A stretch of 64,000 nt of DNA from Formicarius rufipectus (GCA_013399695.1 VXAU01001757.1:1893616-1957615); one strand, 5' to 3'. Positions 33,783 to 46,530 are shown, counted from the first letter of the stretch. Program-made: numbers and translations. Notes: generated from the sequence alone by a model not told the origin.

Positions 33783-33985
33783 GGGTGGTGGGTGCCTGGG
33801 GATGCTCCACAGCAACTCCAGCTCTGTGTGCCCAGGTGGGTACTCAGGGATGCTCCACAGCAATTCCTGTTCTGTGTGCCCAGGTGGGCACATGGGGATG
33901 TTCTGCAGCCTCTCTGTGTGCCCAGGTGGGTGCTCAGGGATGGTCCACAGCAGCTCCAGCTCTGTGCCCAGGTGGGTGCCCAACA
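33783..33985. repeat. minisatellite, 48-bp unit, about four copies
   Basis: Units begin 'gatgctccacagcaactcc' at 33801, 33849, 33897 and 33939, and each contains 'tgtgcccaggtggg'. Spacings are 48, 48 and 42 bp. Because all spacings are multiples of three, the array is open in several frames on both strands (overlapping frames of 84-217 residues). Those frames should not be taken as genes. Confidence 0.9.
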
Positions 33986-34980
33986 TCTGGGGAGCTGTGG
34001 CTGGCTTTGTCTTTTACCAACAGAGGCAAAAAGCATTGATTCCTTGTGCATCCCTCCTGGACTGCAGCAGGGACCTGCTGCTGAAACACCCACTGGCAGC
34101 TCCCTGTGCTCAGTGTCCCTCCTCCAGTGGGGTGTCTCAGCTTCTCTATTTCCTACGCCTCAGTTTATTTTTCTCTCTTGCATTGGAGACAAGAAGGATC
34201 CTTCTCCCACTACCCCCAAGTTATGTTACTATAAAATTACTCAGCAAAGCCCAGTGGTGGCAGGAAATGACAAATGTAACTGTGCCACCAGTGCCTTATG
34301 AATTGCTGTGCATCTCCTTTCCTGAAAATGCATCCTGCCCTTTCCTTAACCTTGGATACAACTGATGCTTTGTGGTTTTCCCCCCCTCCTCTAATTCTTC
34401 TAGAGTTACTCTGGCAATTGGTGCAGCCTATCATTGGCTTTATTCTTGCACAATGAGGTCTCTCTAAGGTATGTATCTTGATTCAGTCAGCAGCCATGTG
34501 TTCTCTACAATAGCTGCTCCACCGCAGCGTGGCCTGCTGTAAGTGCAATTCAGGGAATGAAGAATTCAGCTCCCGAGCTCATTTAGCTGAGCTCTGTCTA
34601 TGTGTGAGCAGATATATATACAGAGGAGAGAGAAGGAAAGAGGCAGACAAATTTCCACCGCTGCTCTTACCCCCTAGTGCCTTACATAAGAATAGTTCAC
34701 TACACACTTCTCATAAATGGCTTAATGGATACTGTTTGACAGTGTCTGCAGTGCTACAAGATACTTTGTTTCGGTGGTTGTCACAAAACATGCCTGTGTG
34801 TCTACATTTCTGGTGTCCCCCTGTGGCCCCTCTGTTGGGCTGATAATTGTCCTCCATTTCCTGAAGTTGTGCAGCTACTCCAGCTCTTCTCCAGTTCAGT
34901 ATCATTGCTTTTATCTTTTTTTCATAGCTTCTGAAGCCATCTTGTAACTTGAACTTCTCTTTAGGGTAAAAATGTTGAGT
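33986..34980. other. non-coding stretch, nothing recognised
   Basis: Unique sequence with short frames. The open frames extending out of the minisatellite end by 34365. Confidence 0.5.
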
Positions 34981-35106
34981 GTTGAAGAAACTGCTGGACG
35001 TGGCACTCAGTGCTCTGGTCGAGTTGACAAAGTGGTGAATGGTCAGGGGTTGGACTTGATGATCTTAGAGTCTTTTCCGACCTTAATGATTCTGTGATTC
35101 TATGAA
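34981..35106 (+). repeat. CR1 LINE 3' end
   Basis: A sense CR1 terminus, the best preserved tail in the window. It has 'ctgctggacgtggcactcag', 'gggttggacttgatgatctt', 'gagtcttttccgacctta' and the canonical octamer tail 'atgattctgtgattctatga'. Confidence 0.96.
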
Positions 35107-38100
35107 TGCATTAAAATAAGTGAAATTACTTCGTGGATTGATGGTATACACTACTTTTTCTGAAAATGGGTTTTGCTATCCTTGTTTTTGTCACCAACTC
35201 CTGTTTGTGCAGAGCGGGTGGAAAGGCTGGAGGGTCACACAGGGAGCATGGGTGTGACTGGAACTTACTGATGCTGATGTTCAGGAGTGTCATTCTCTGC
35301 CTTAGGTTGGTCTGTGGGGTCTGGAGCAGCATTGTGTGGGTGGCAGAGGGAGTGTGCCCAGCGTGAGACTCCACTCCTCAGGGCATGGCATCTAAAAATG
35401 GGGTTGACTGCAGAGAAGCCAATGAGCAAAGTCTGTTTTCCATACCTGCCTTTGCATTAACTGCCTTCTACTAGGCTTGAGCTGCTCTGTGTACCAGTCC
35501 AGAGGTTTGGTTAATGAAGTGTTGGGGATTTTTTTTGTTATTTTTTTTTTCTTTTTCTGGCTGTTCCCAAACTAATCCAATGGGTAATGAGTCACACCTT
35601 CCACCAGGCAAGTGGAGGAAGCCTGGAAGCCTCAGTGAAGTGGTATGATGAGGATGAGATGTGTTGGTGGGCTCCTTGGGACAGGGATGGGGCAGATACA
35701 GATCTGAGGGTGGGGGCTGCTCCCCTTCCCCTTTGTGCCAACCACAGCTGTGCATGGTCGTGGGGTCTGGGTCAGGCCCCTGGTGGTGGGGGCTGCCTGG
35801 GAAGGGTGTAGGAAAGCAGGAAACTTCCCAGTAGCAATTTCCTCCCCGCTTTGTATGAAGCTGTGTGATTACTTCAGCTTTCCAAGGTGTTGGATTCTTG
35901 TAGTTGGAAGGAAGGAGAGAGAGCCCAGCTCGGGCTGAGATTATACCGGTGACGTGTGTCCTGAGCTCCAGGTCTGTGAGCTCTGTAACACCCAGAAAGG
36001 CTGTAGGCACAAAATGCCCATGAAAATGGGTCAGTCTTCAGATGAACACTTCCCTCCCCAAAGGCAAAGCTGAAGGTGACTTGTCCAGCACAGCTGGGTG
36101 TGGACCTGGCAGGGATTTTGCTTTCTCTTGGGTATTTTCTGGGGTGAAAATCCCACTATAAAACTGGGAATCTGTAGCTGAGTGCAGGCTGTACTCGGGG
36201 AGCTGCTGCTTTCCAAGAGTACCCGCGTTGACCAGCTAGTGGCAACAGAAGATTAACTATGGAGGGAGAGAGGAGCCGGTTCTGCCGCTGAGCTGCCAGG
36301 CAGGGGGAGGCTGGTGGCTGGGGATCCCCTGGCTCCCCCTTCCTCCCAGCTGATGGCAGCTGGTTTTCCATGAGGTCTGTGTGTCAGAGGCTTTTGTTAC
36401 TGTTTTTCAGGAAAAAGTCATGAGCTTTTCTTCGGAATTATGCAGAGAGCTTGCATTTCTCCGTGGGGAATGGGGCAGTGAGTGACCTCCGAGTGCCACC
36501 ACGCAGATGGATGTTACCTTCAAAAGGCGCTGCCTGTTCCTTTCTAAGCCCTAAAAGTGTGAACCTCAGCTGTGTGATGGACAAGCCTTTGTGCTTCCTC
36601 ACTGACACGGTGCTGATGTGTGATGTTGGCTGACTGCTAAATGGGGCTCAGCCCTTGGGCTTTCGTGGTGTAACAGGAATTCAGGCACAGGACTGGCTGG
36701 GATAAGAAGAGAACAGGTTGATGCCACGTGTGAGAACCATGAGGTATTGATCTTAACGCTTCCTCGACATACATGGTAGCAGCTGCAGGTGCCTTGAGAA
36801 ACACCTGCCATCACACCAAAAGCAGAGTGCGGGGGCAGGCTGGGGCTGGAGATTGAAAGAAGTGAAAAGTGTCCATTGACACATTTCGTCCTTTGAAATG
36901 CTCATGGTACAGCCCGCGTCCGAGTGCCCTCGTCTGGCTGCAGCCATCTGAAATGGGGAATGCTGAGCCTTGGCCAATCTTCTCGTGCTGCTCCCCAGTC
37001 CTGCCACGTCACTACCTGTGGGGCGTGTGATGGCATCGAGCAGAGATGGTTCTTGTGCGTAACCAGCTCAAGAAATGGTGCCACTTAAAAGAATTGAATG
37101 CTTGTGCTGCTGCTCGGGTCTCTGCTAATGCAGTTAAGGTTTCCAGTGTCCAGACAGTATGGAGACACTTAATGGTATTGAAGAAGCAGAACGGCATGTG
37201 GAGGGGACAGGCAGTGATCTTGGCTTTCTGCATTTGCACTTGCTGGGTGAGGCTTTCTGGTTGTCTCTTGAGAAGGAGGAAAGTGAGGAAAAAAAATCAC
37301 AGTGATTTTGGCCCATTGCTTCTTTAAGTGTGTTCCCCGTTTGCTCTGCAAAGAAGCTGTGCTCTTGAATGCATCCAGCGTGCTTTTCCCACTGCGGTGG
37401 GGAAGGAAGGAGGAATTTCTTGCAGGAGGATGTTGGACTGCCACTGCTTGTGAGAAGATGGGACAGATAAGATTTGGAGCCAGGGCTTTGTCTGTGGGCG
37501 GAGGCGGCTGGTGGGAAGGGGGCAGAAGTACGAGTTCTCTCTGTTCCACATTATCCGTTCCTCACCAGTCTTGCACCCTTCCCTCTGTGCTTCCACCTCT
37601 CCTGTCTCGGTGCAAGACGAAGTCTGTAGGAAACCGCGACTGGCTTTGAAAGCAGCAGCGAAAGGGGAGAAATTTTCCATTAGCAGCATCAGCAGTAAAA
37701 GAGATTTTTTTTCCCCAGTCACCTGGTAACTGCTGTATTTAGGAAGATTATTGAGCTGATGGTGCTGCTTCCAGGCATATGCATGGGAGAGATCCTGTTA
37801 GGAGAGGGATGTTGCGTGCGTGGCCCCACACAGGGAGATGGGCTGGTAAAGGTCAGCGTTGCATCCCTGCAGGGAGAAAGGACCCGCAGGACCTGGCACC
37901 TCACGCGCTCCTCGGATGCAGGAGAGTGACACACAAGTGGCACTGCCAGCTGCACTCAGGAGTGGGGGCAGTGAGTGGGGCTCCCTAGGGATGGGCTCCT
38001 GTGCATCCTCCAGTGACAGAGGGAGTGCCTGGCTCCACCCTGGTACAGATCCAGGCTGAGTGTGTTGGTGCCTGATGCTTTTCTTTCTCCGTGCTGGATG

Positions 38101-38395
38101 AAGTATGCCAGTGGAAGGGCACTACCCTGACTGCGGAGACCCTATGGATTCACTTTGGAGCTGAACCCCGGCTCCCATGGCCACAGGTCTGTATAACTGG
38201 GGTGCAGGGCCTGGAGACCCCAAGTTTGCTCCCAGCCACGAGCAGACTAGCAGGAGCTCAGCTGTGCTGGTACCTTTGAGGCTTTGGTTCTTTTTCCTAT
38301 TTCCCCTCCCTTATCCCTCTTTAGGGCAGCGGGGTGGCCCTGCCAGTGGCTGTATTCCCACCCTGGCTCTGCTGCTTCAGCTGGGTTCTCTGGCC
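35107..38395. other. intron-like stretch, nothing recognised
   Basis: Many overlapping frames of 60-180 residues on both strands reflect low stop frequency in GC-rich DNA. Isolated CpGs occur near 36220-36280, 36480-36500 and 37880-37920. No exon with paired splice signals or recognisable domain was found. Confidence 0.45.
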
Positions 38396-38475
38396 AGCCC
38401 GAGGGCTCCTGGCCATCGAGGCACTTGCCCAACCCCACCCAGCCCGAGGGCTCCTGGCTGCTGAGGCACTGGCCT
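38396..38475. repeat. 45-bp tandem duplication
   Basis: Two diverged copies begin 'agcccgagggctcctggc' at 38396 and 38441. Differences are clustered in the second half of each unit. Confidence 0.8.
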
Positions 38476-41400
38476 AATAAGAGCTGGCATTCCCGTGTGC
38501 CTGCGGCTGCCACAGCCAGGGCTGTGTCTGTCCAAAGGCCCTTCACAGCCCATCTCCTTCCCTCGCTGCTCTTTGTGGTTCTCCAGCGATGCGCTGTGTT
38601 CCAGGGAGCACAACGCATCCCTAAACCATGGGATCAAGTGACAGAAAATAGGAGTTGGCAACAGCATAGGCAATTTTTTGTTGCCTGTAGCCAACTGCTC
38701 AGTAATATCAGCTTCTTGCTGCAGTGCTCCTGTGCTGGCATGTGCCGTGGTGGGTTCCTGTGTGTGGGAACAGGGAAAAGGGCTGGAGCAGAGCATGGTC
38801 CCTGCAGCCCTGGGTTGGGACCTGCTGCTCGTCCACCCCAGCCAAGGAGAACCAGTTCGGTGTGTGGAGCCTGAAAAGCCTCTCCCTCAGCTCACTCTTG
38901 CAGTGTGGCTGTTGCTTTTGCTACCAGGGGGGTCTGACAAGGTGGAAGTTGGTACCACTGACCTGATGAATTCCCCGTGGAGATGCACCCAGAGCGAGGT
39001 CTGCTCTCCTGGGCAGTTTCCACTGGGATGGGATTCCCAGAGTGGTGGGGCTCCAATGGCCGGTGTTGCCAGTCTCAGTTACTCAGCACAGCCATGCAGA
39101 GGCTCTGTGGGATGGAGGGAGATGGAAGCCCTTCAGCTTGGCTTGCTGCATCTGAGCAGTCTCCTGTGTGGTGGAGTCATCATGGGTAGTGGCTCTGGAG
39201 AGCTTATTGGAATATCCTGATATGTCCCTTTTCCTTGTACCTCTATCACACTTCTTTGGTGTCTTTGGAACTTCTCATCTTTTTAAATTAAAGAGGTTTA
39301 AACTCTTTTTTTTCTGCCCTTTGTTATGCCCAGAAAATTCCTCCCAGGCTTTTCTGAAAGCCTTCTTGTTGACATTATGCTCCTTGTTCCTCTGTCTCTA
39401 ATATAACCTGGCCAGAGAGAGGTGCCCAGGCAGAGTAATGTGTTGGGAAGGTAATCCAAAAGGGGATCCATATTCCCCTCCCTCACTTCCAAGCCATCCA
39501 AAGTGGGCAGCCCATGGTCAAGCTGTGTCCATGGCAAACATCTCCCATCACCTTGTCTAGAGAAGGTGCTCAGGGTGGACAGCTCAGGGTTTTCCAGGGG
39601 ATGCCAGCTCTGGGTACCACTTTAAGGTTGGGTCACCTCGTGGAGCATCCTGGCCCTTACTGAGAATGGCCTTGGGACAAGGAGGCAGTGCAGTAGGTAT
39701 AGCTGAAAAGGAGGGATGCTGTAGGGGAGCCGATCACAGCAGTGGCATTTTGGGGACCTGACAGGTATATTTAGGAGTCAGACGTGTTGCAGGCGGAAGG
39801 AACATCCAGCAGAGGTGATTTTGGCCTTATCTCTTCAGGTAGATCCTCGCCCAGTGCTGCTGGAAGGGTGCTGGCTGCTCCATCTGCCTTGTTGCCACCA
39901 GGGCCATCGGCATTTTCCCTCCCCCGCAGGGCAGAGGGAGGGCTGCAGGGCTGCATTCGACCCCCGCAAGCCCCTGGGCTTCGGCTGAACTCTGTGTTCT
40001 AGCAATAAAACCACTCTAGGAAATGTGTGCTGCAACAAAGCCCATGGATATAATACATCCGTATCATGCTGTACCTTTCATCTTGAAGGATTCCCAAGGA
40101 GCTTTACAAACTCGGTGTGCTGCAGTCTGCCAGGGTGACTGAATGTTATCAGGAGCAGCTGTGGTCTAATCTCTGCGGTAGCGTGTTCGCCCTGCCCCCC
40201 CTCGCAGGGGGAACTTTAGGAAGTCTGGTGTCAGACTCGTGCTGGACCTGGTGTTTTCCTCTAAGCCTGAGTTTCTCGGGAGAAACAGGCAAACCGTGGG
40301 GCTGTTTGTTATGCAAACCCACCGAAGAAATGTGCTTCCCGAGGCAGTGGGAGTGGGTGGGAATTACTTTCGCGGAGCTTCAGCAGCTTTGGATCTTGAC
40401 AGAAGAGGCATTTGCAGGGGAGCGTGCCCTCTGTGTAGCCCTGAGAGAGAGGATGATAAAGTTTAAACGCTTGAGAAATTGCTTCTGGGCATTAGCAGGG
40501 TGTCAGAGTTCAGCTGACGGGCACGGGGCTCCCGCTGGGGCAGCTCTTCGGATAGAGACTCTCTATGTCTGCCTGAAACACTTGGTGTACAAGCCTTTTG
40601 TCACCCAGTGTCCCCCTCTGTCCCTGCAGAGACGGTCCCTGAGCCAGCCGATGGCGTGTGCACGATCTGCAGCCTTTGGACAGCTGCTGCCTTCTCCCTC
40701 CCGCAGGGTTGGGAGCAGGGAAGGGCGATGCATCCATCACCCTTGCTGGTCTCCACCTTCAGCTGGGTTCAGTTTTCGTCTGCTCTTGGCTTACCTGGAG
40801 CTGTGGGAGCGGTGGGAGGCGCCTGAAGCTGCTGTCAGTGGTGCAGAGCCTAAAAATCAAAACTGAAAGCAGGATCAGGGGTACCAAGCGACGCTGTCGT
40901 CAGGAGCATATGCTCGAAACGCGGTGGTTCGCTGGAGTCTATTTTGGTTCGGAGTGGTACACACTTAGCCTGTTTTGTTTAGCAGTTTGTTTATGGGATG
41001 TGTTTTCCCATCCTGTGTAGCTCCCCAAATGTGTGCTATAAACAAACTGTAAAATCAAAGGGAGCCTCTACATGTTCCCATCAAATGCATCACAGGGTGT
41101 GTGGTGAGTGCCAGCCTCGGGTCCCCGGCTAAGGAGGAGACAACACTGTGGTGGAGGAGGTTATTTTGACATGTTTGAGTATGGGAATTGCTGTGGGCAC
41201 TGCTGGGATGGAGCAGGGACACTTCAAAGGCTCTCCAGCCTTTTCATCCATTTGCTCTTGCTCCAAACCTTGCCAAACTCACCTCTGAGGAGTGCAGGTG
41301 TTGCCTCCTGCTGTACCTTTAGCTTTGCCTCCTTCCTTGAACCCCATTGAGATGAATCCTCAGGCCACCAGGAATGGCACGTGCTCTTGCCAGCCTCATT

Positions 41401-41956
41401 CGTGGACCCTGGACATTCAGAGGTCCTTCAATATTGATTGAATTTCAAAAAGGCAGTAGAGGTTTGTGGTCATTTTTGCCGTAGCAATTGCAGTCACCTG
41501 CCTTCTACTGGCTCAAGAGCTGTGTGCTTCTCGCTTTAATTTTCCTGGGTGTGATCAGAAGGGCTGAAAGTGTATTTAATTAAACAGAACAGCCTTGCCT
41601 TTCAACACAATTCAAGAAACCAGAGCTGCTTGAAGACACAAGCTCCCTTACATTGCTTTACATCTTGCCACATCGCAGCGCTTGCTGTTTTCCTCCTCTT
41701 GTGTTCATCGCCCTCCCAGACAAGCAGCACAGTTGTCCTTACTGTGTTCCTGGTTTCTGCTGCTTTGGAGGAGGAGATCCATTATCTGGTGGCCTGGCAG
41801 CTGGGAGGGAGGTGGGGGATGCTGCCTGTAGGGGCTGCTCGTAGCCAGCTTGGGGTCTTGCCGGAGCAGCAGTTTGCACGACGGACACGCTGCTGCTCGT
41901 TGTACTCGATTTTATTCTGCTTTTGTAGCAGCTGCCTCTGCTGCTTGGCTGACAAG
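38476..41956. other. intron-like stretch with a long chance frame
   Basis: The plus frame at 40117-40866 is open for 249 codons but has no domain, no repeat origin and no splice context, so I do not call it a gene. The block 40110-40960 retains moderate CpG, and an octamer-like 'atgcaaac' lies near 40312. Nothing else was recognised. Confidence 0.45.
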
Positions 41957-42115
41957 CTGTTCCTTTAATGTACTGTGGCCCAGTGGTGTGTGGAAACAGG
42001 AACAAGAGCTGGAATTTGGGCAGGTTGGGGACTCTGTGATCTGGAGGTGCAGCTGGATGCTGCCAACCTCGGATTCTGTTCCCCAGGAGCACCTGGTTTC
42101 CCAAAATCCCACGTG
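41957..42115. repeat. unidentified interspersed repeat, copy 1
   Basis: It shares clear similarity with 43265-43430, strongest over the first 90 bp: 'gctgttcctt', 'tggcccagtg', 'tgtgtgg aacagg', 'acaagagctgg', 'atttgggcagg' and 'tctggaggtg'. The similarity then becomes patchy ('tttggtttc' homology near the end). It does not match the CR1 3' sequences seen elsewhere in the window. It could be an old LTR or DNA-element fragment or a local duplication. Confidence 0.7.
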
Positions 42116-43264
42116 CTGCCCAAATTTGTGTGAGCCAGGAGAGGTCTTCTCCGCTGCCTGGACTTGCTTTAAAGGCTGTTGTAAAACCTTTCCCCTCGTT
42201 GGTGATGAAGGGTTTTACGGTGTGTTCCAAGGAGCCACTTAAAGGCAAAACTGGAGGAAAAAATCCTGTTTGCAGCACTCCTCCCAGCTGAGCTGCCCTG
42301 GTGTGAGATATGGGGTGTTTGTAGGGAATGTTGGAGGAACGTTGCGCCTCATGAAAGCCTGTTCTTTGCTGAACAACTCATTGGTGTTTCTCCTGTAACA
42401 TCTCCCAGCTGCATTGCCTACCTAAAACCATGCTCCCAGCTGCCTGGGGGGCTTCTCTGCCAGTTTGCAGTGTGTCCCAAGTTGTGTAAATCCAATATTT
42501 TAATAAAACTTGGTCTCCAAAGCCTCTCTTGAGCAGAAACAGTGCAAATTTATACATAGATCCTCAGCCCACAGCTGAAGTAGCTCTGTGGTCACCTCCC
42601 TGGGAAGGGTGTCCCAAATTACCCCGTGTCCCACAGCTCACTCTGCAGGGACCTGTTGTGGGACAGCAGCTGTCTGTTCCTGCTAACTGAAGGGTTTGAG
42701 CTGGGAAGGAAGGTCATGTTTTTGCTGTGGTACAAAAGGCAAAGGGATTTCTGTGGGTGTGGGGCTGTGGGTTTTAATCAATGCTTGTTCTGATTATTTT
42801 TCAACAAAACTGCTCTGGAAGCGCCTAAGGGCAAACAAGCAGGTGTTAATGTTCTGCTCCTTTTGCTGTTGTTGAGTGGGGGAAGAATTTAGATTGAAGA
42901 AAAGCTGTTGTTTGTAGTGGTGTTTCTCTCCTCAGCTGTGGCAGCTGGAAGGCAGGTGAGACCTGGTTAGAGAAGCTGTGGCTGGACCTGGCTAGGAACA
43001 AGCTGCAGCATTAAACTGGCTGGTAATGACCATGTGGTTTTCATAGTCTTCTCAATGCTCTCATTCTTCCAACTCTATGCAAGTATATGCATCAATTAGG
43101 GCGCTGCCCAGGGATGTTTTTATTCCTGGCATGAACTGAATTAGAGGGAAAGGTTGGACTAGGAAAATGGTCTTGCAGTGGGCATCAAGATCCAGCCTGT
43201 CCAGCAGCTTCTGCTGTGGTAGAAGGTCGGGAACAGGGCACAGGCCCCTAAGAGCATCCCTGGA
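42116..43264. other. non-coding stretch, nothing recognised
   Basis: Lies between the two copies of the unidentified repeat. Includes a T-run near 42900 and no recognisable gene. Confidence 0.5.
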
Positions 43265-43430
43265 GCTGTTCCTTAACACAGCATGGCCCAGTGTTGTGTG
43301 GGAACAGGGACAAGAGCTGGGATTTGGGCAGGATGGAGGCTCTGTGAGCTGGAGGTGTGGGGATGTTGCTGGCCTTGGGTTGCTCTGGCATTTCTGTAGG
43401 ATGCTTGGTTTCACAAAGCTGCAGTGGTGT
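43265..43430. repeat. unidentified interspersed repeat, copy 2
   Basis: A partner of 41957-42115 in the same orientation, about 1.3 kb downstream. By eye, identity is roughly three quarters or better over the 90-bp core, with small indels after 'ctggaggtg'. Confidence 0.7.
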
Positions 43431-44718
43431 GCATCCTGACTGAGCTGAAAGGGTCCCACAGCAGCTCCTGAGTGGCTCCTACATCTCCCTCCTGCATCTC
43501 CCTGGCGTTGGTCTCCCTGGGAAGTTCCTCTGATGCTGAGGATGTTGCACTGTGCCTGCACAGAGGGGCTGTGGTGAGAGAAGATGGAGTTTTTTCTTTG
43601 AGGTCTCACAGATGCACTGAGTGCTGACCAGGGGCCGGCACAGAGGGAAGGATGCTTCTGTTAATTAGCAGGAGATGAAAGGAAAACTTGTCTTTATTCA
43701 AAGAGCAGCTTGTTCCAGTTTCATCACAGTCCCTCAGTTCTGAGCTTTAAAGTTGGGCGCATGTGTGAACAATAAGTTTGGGAAGATGTTTTGAAGCCAG
43801 AATGGCAGCATTGTTATGAAAATGCTGAAGGGGAGTTGTGACACTGTTTTGAAGATGAAAGTATTTTTGCAATCTTAAACTGACACATTTTTAAAAGAAA
43901 AGAAGAGAAAAAGAAAGTTTGAGTGAAAGGCAGCTCTCAACAAGACTTTTCCTGGCCAGAATCAAACGTGACTGTCCCCAAAGATGGGTGAAGGCACTTT
44001 GAGGTGCTGCTGGCTTTGACTGTCACGTAGGTGACCATGTGTCCAGCGTGGTGGGGTGGTTCTTACTGGTGTTACTGGTATGTGCTGGGCAGGGCAAGCT
44101 CTCTACTGCCCCAGTGGAGGGATTGGTGGGTGACTCCCACCCTCTTGGGTGTTGCTTCCCTTCAGGCGATGGATGGATCAGCAGAGCAGCAGCAGGAAGG
44201 TGTGAGATGAGGAGATGTGGATGGAGCATGGACACCTGGAAATCCCATCCTTGCCTGGGAGATGCCCTCACCACTTCTGACCCCAGCAGCACTCGCTGCA
44301 GTTCAAGTTGGTCTGTGAAAACAAATTTTCCACAGATGTTTACTAACCATCTGTGTAATGGATTAGCCAAACATCATCCTGTCAGTGCAGAGTGGAGGGG
44401 AGGCTGGAGCTGTCCATTGCTGGCGCTGGCTCTGGGCTGCTCCTGCCCCTTGCTTGTGCCACAGGGCTTGCCCAGCCTATGCTATTCCAGCTCACCCGTG
44501 GCACTGGAGACACTGGGCGGGGGGGTGGAGGCTGTCCATGGGGGACTGTTATCGGGAGAGAGAATAGCCTGGAGGATCTGGGGATGTGCAGCAGCTTGGA
44601 CTCCGTCCAGGGACTGTTTCCCCCACCCCAGAGTTGCATCTTGCCAGCTGAAGGTCCTGTCCCCAGCCTAACTCAGTCTCTCAATCACTGTTACTTGAGC
44701 AGAGCAACCTCTTCAAAC
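43431..44718. other. non-coding stretch, nothing recognised
   Basis: Includes overlapping 115-216-residue frames in the GC-rich part (44039-45042) on both strands without recognisable content. An AT-rich section lies at 43840-43940. Confidence 0.45.
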
Positions 44719-44790
44719 CATAGAATGGCCTGGGTGAGAAGGGACCTTAGAGATCATCTCCCTCCAACCCCCCTGCCCATGAAGGTGGCA
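44719..44790 (-). repeat. short CR1 LINE 3' end
   Basis: An antisense CR1 terminus of about 70 bp: 'catagaatggcctgggtgag', 'gggaccttagagatcatctc' and 'ctccaaccccc'. It ends abruptly. Confidence 0.85.
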
Positions 44791-46480
44791 CACAAGAAGG
44801 TGTCCAGGGTGTCTGAGGCAGCTGTTCTGATCCCACCTCCCCTTTGCCAGCAGTTTGGGTTAGCAAACAGCAGCACTGATCACACACCAATTACTTTTTC
44901 TGGGGATTTTCTCTTCTGTGACCACCTGAATGCACTGGCTTGTGATGATGGCTTTTTTTTTTTAAAATTCCTATTAAGCTCTATTTTCCATTGCAGTCCC
45001 TCAGATACCCAGGGGCTTCTGAATTGGGTGCCCTGTAGTTAAAAGCAACCCATTGCTGTGTTTGTGAGTTACAGGGCTGTGAGCCCTGGCCTGCTGCAGC
45101 AGAGTCATCAGGCAATTCCTTCCTTAGAAAACAGACACCAAAAATTCCTCTTCCACCCCCAACTTTGTCTTCCTGCCAGCCCTGGATTCCAGGTTTATTT
45201 CAGGGTCTTTTCTTTTGGGCTTGGGTAGGTGTGGAGTGTGTATTTTTTGCCATGTGAGTCTGACAAGCCCTTGGGGAGGATGAGTGGGTGTCTTGAAGTG
45301 TAAGGGAGAAACTTGGCAAGTGCTTCAGCTCCAGGGATCTCTTTTCATTTTTGGCTGCATCTCATTTTTTATCTTGCTGCTCTTAAACTTTCCTGAACCA
45401 GCAAAGTCATCCCCAGCAGCACTGCCATCCAGGAATACCACTGCTCCCATTCCTTGAAGGTCAGGCCACAGAGACTGGTGGTTTCTATGGTTTCTCCCAA
45501 GGGTGTCAGCAGCTGGATGGTGCTGGATGGGACAGTCCTGGATTTCCCCTGACCAGCACTCCAAAATCTGAGAGTCAACAGTGAATAGGAATGGTCTTAC
45601 CTCCTCTATGCCATGGAGATGGGCAGGAAGATGTTCAGAGCTGGCTGCACCAAGAGGCAGCTGTACATGGGAAACTGTGTGCCACCCTTGGGTCATTCCC
45701 AAAAGGCTCTTCTGAACCTCTTTGGGGTGATGTGGTTCTTGTTGTGCCTTGTTCCAGTCTCAGCTTGGTTCATGACCTTGTTTGTGGGATTTGGGATGTG
45801 TTTCCAGGAGGTGAAACCAACTCTTGGCTGTGTTGGTGAGTGAGGGAAAGAGCTTCCCTCAGTGATCTTTCCTGTCCTGCAGTTAAAGGAAGCATATGGA
45901 AACGTGTGGATTCCCCTGGTGGAAAACACAAGGCCTTTGTGTTGTTCTGGGATTCTCTTCTTGGCTTTGCTATTTACTCATGAAATGACTTTGACCAGCT
46001 GAGCACAGCTCCTGTACCTCTTCCTTACCCACTGTTTGCAGGAGGTTGGAGGGGCTTCTGTTTTGCATAACCAAGGTGTAAAATTCCTGTGTGGAGGTGG
46101 GAGGGAGGGACAGACCTTCTTGGTTTCTTTTCTGCCTCCCTGCCTGCAGGCTGGTGGTGCAGAGAGGGCTGAGGAGAGGAGACATGGGGAAGTGCAGAGC
46201 CAGAAGGGGAAGAAATGTTTAAATGGACTCAACAGACCAGGATCTGCTGCTTCTCTGAGCTGGGGAAGCTGCTGCCCTTTGCACTTCTCTATCCCAGAGC
46301 ATTCCCCATGGCTCAGCAAGCAGCAGGGCAGTGGGAGAGAGGGATATTGCTGTCTGTGCCAACGGCTGTGTCACGTTGTCCCATTAGGAGTTGGGGTTTT
46401 CTCTCTGCTTTAGCGTGCTAAAAATGATCTGTGCAGCTGAAAGCTCCCCCACGTGCACACATCTCCCGATCTCTGTGAGA
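44791..46480. other. non-coding stretch, nothing recognised
   Basis: Unique sequence with chance frames of 60-125 residues. A T10 run lies near 44953. Confidence 0.5.
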
Positions 46481-46530
46481 TGGTGACAGCTTCTCTAATT
46501 AGGCAGCTTAGGAGGTAACCTTAGCAACTC
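46481..46530. promoter_or_regulatory. X-box-like RFX site with adjacent TAATTA core
   Basis: The sequence 'ggtaaccttagcaac' (46513-46527) resembles the RFX X-box half-site pair with a two-base spacer. A 'ctaattagg' homeodomain core lies just upstream. One half-site is less canonical than at 7333-7346. Confidence 0.3.

Noticed and set aside
33569..34365. Overlapping 137-217-residue frames on both strands with repeated Cys/Pro/Gly motifs
   Set aside because: They are produced by a 48-bp minisatellite whose period is a multiple of three. Several phases and both strands are open at once, which a real protein would not require.
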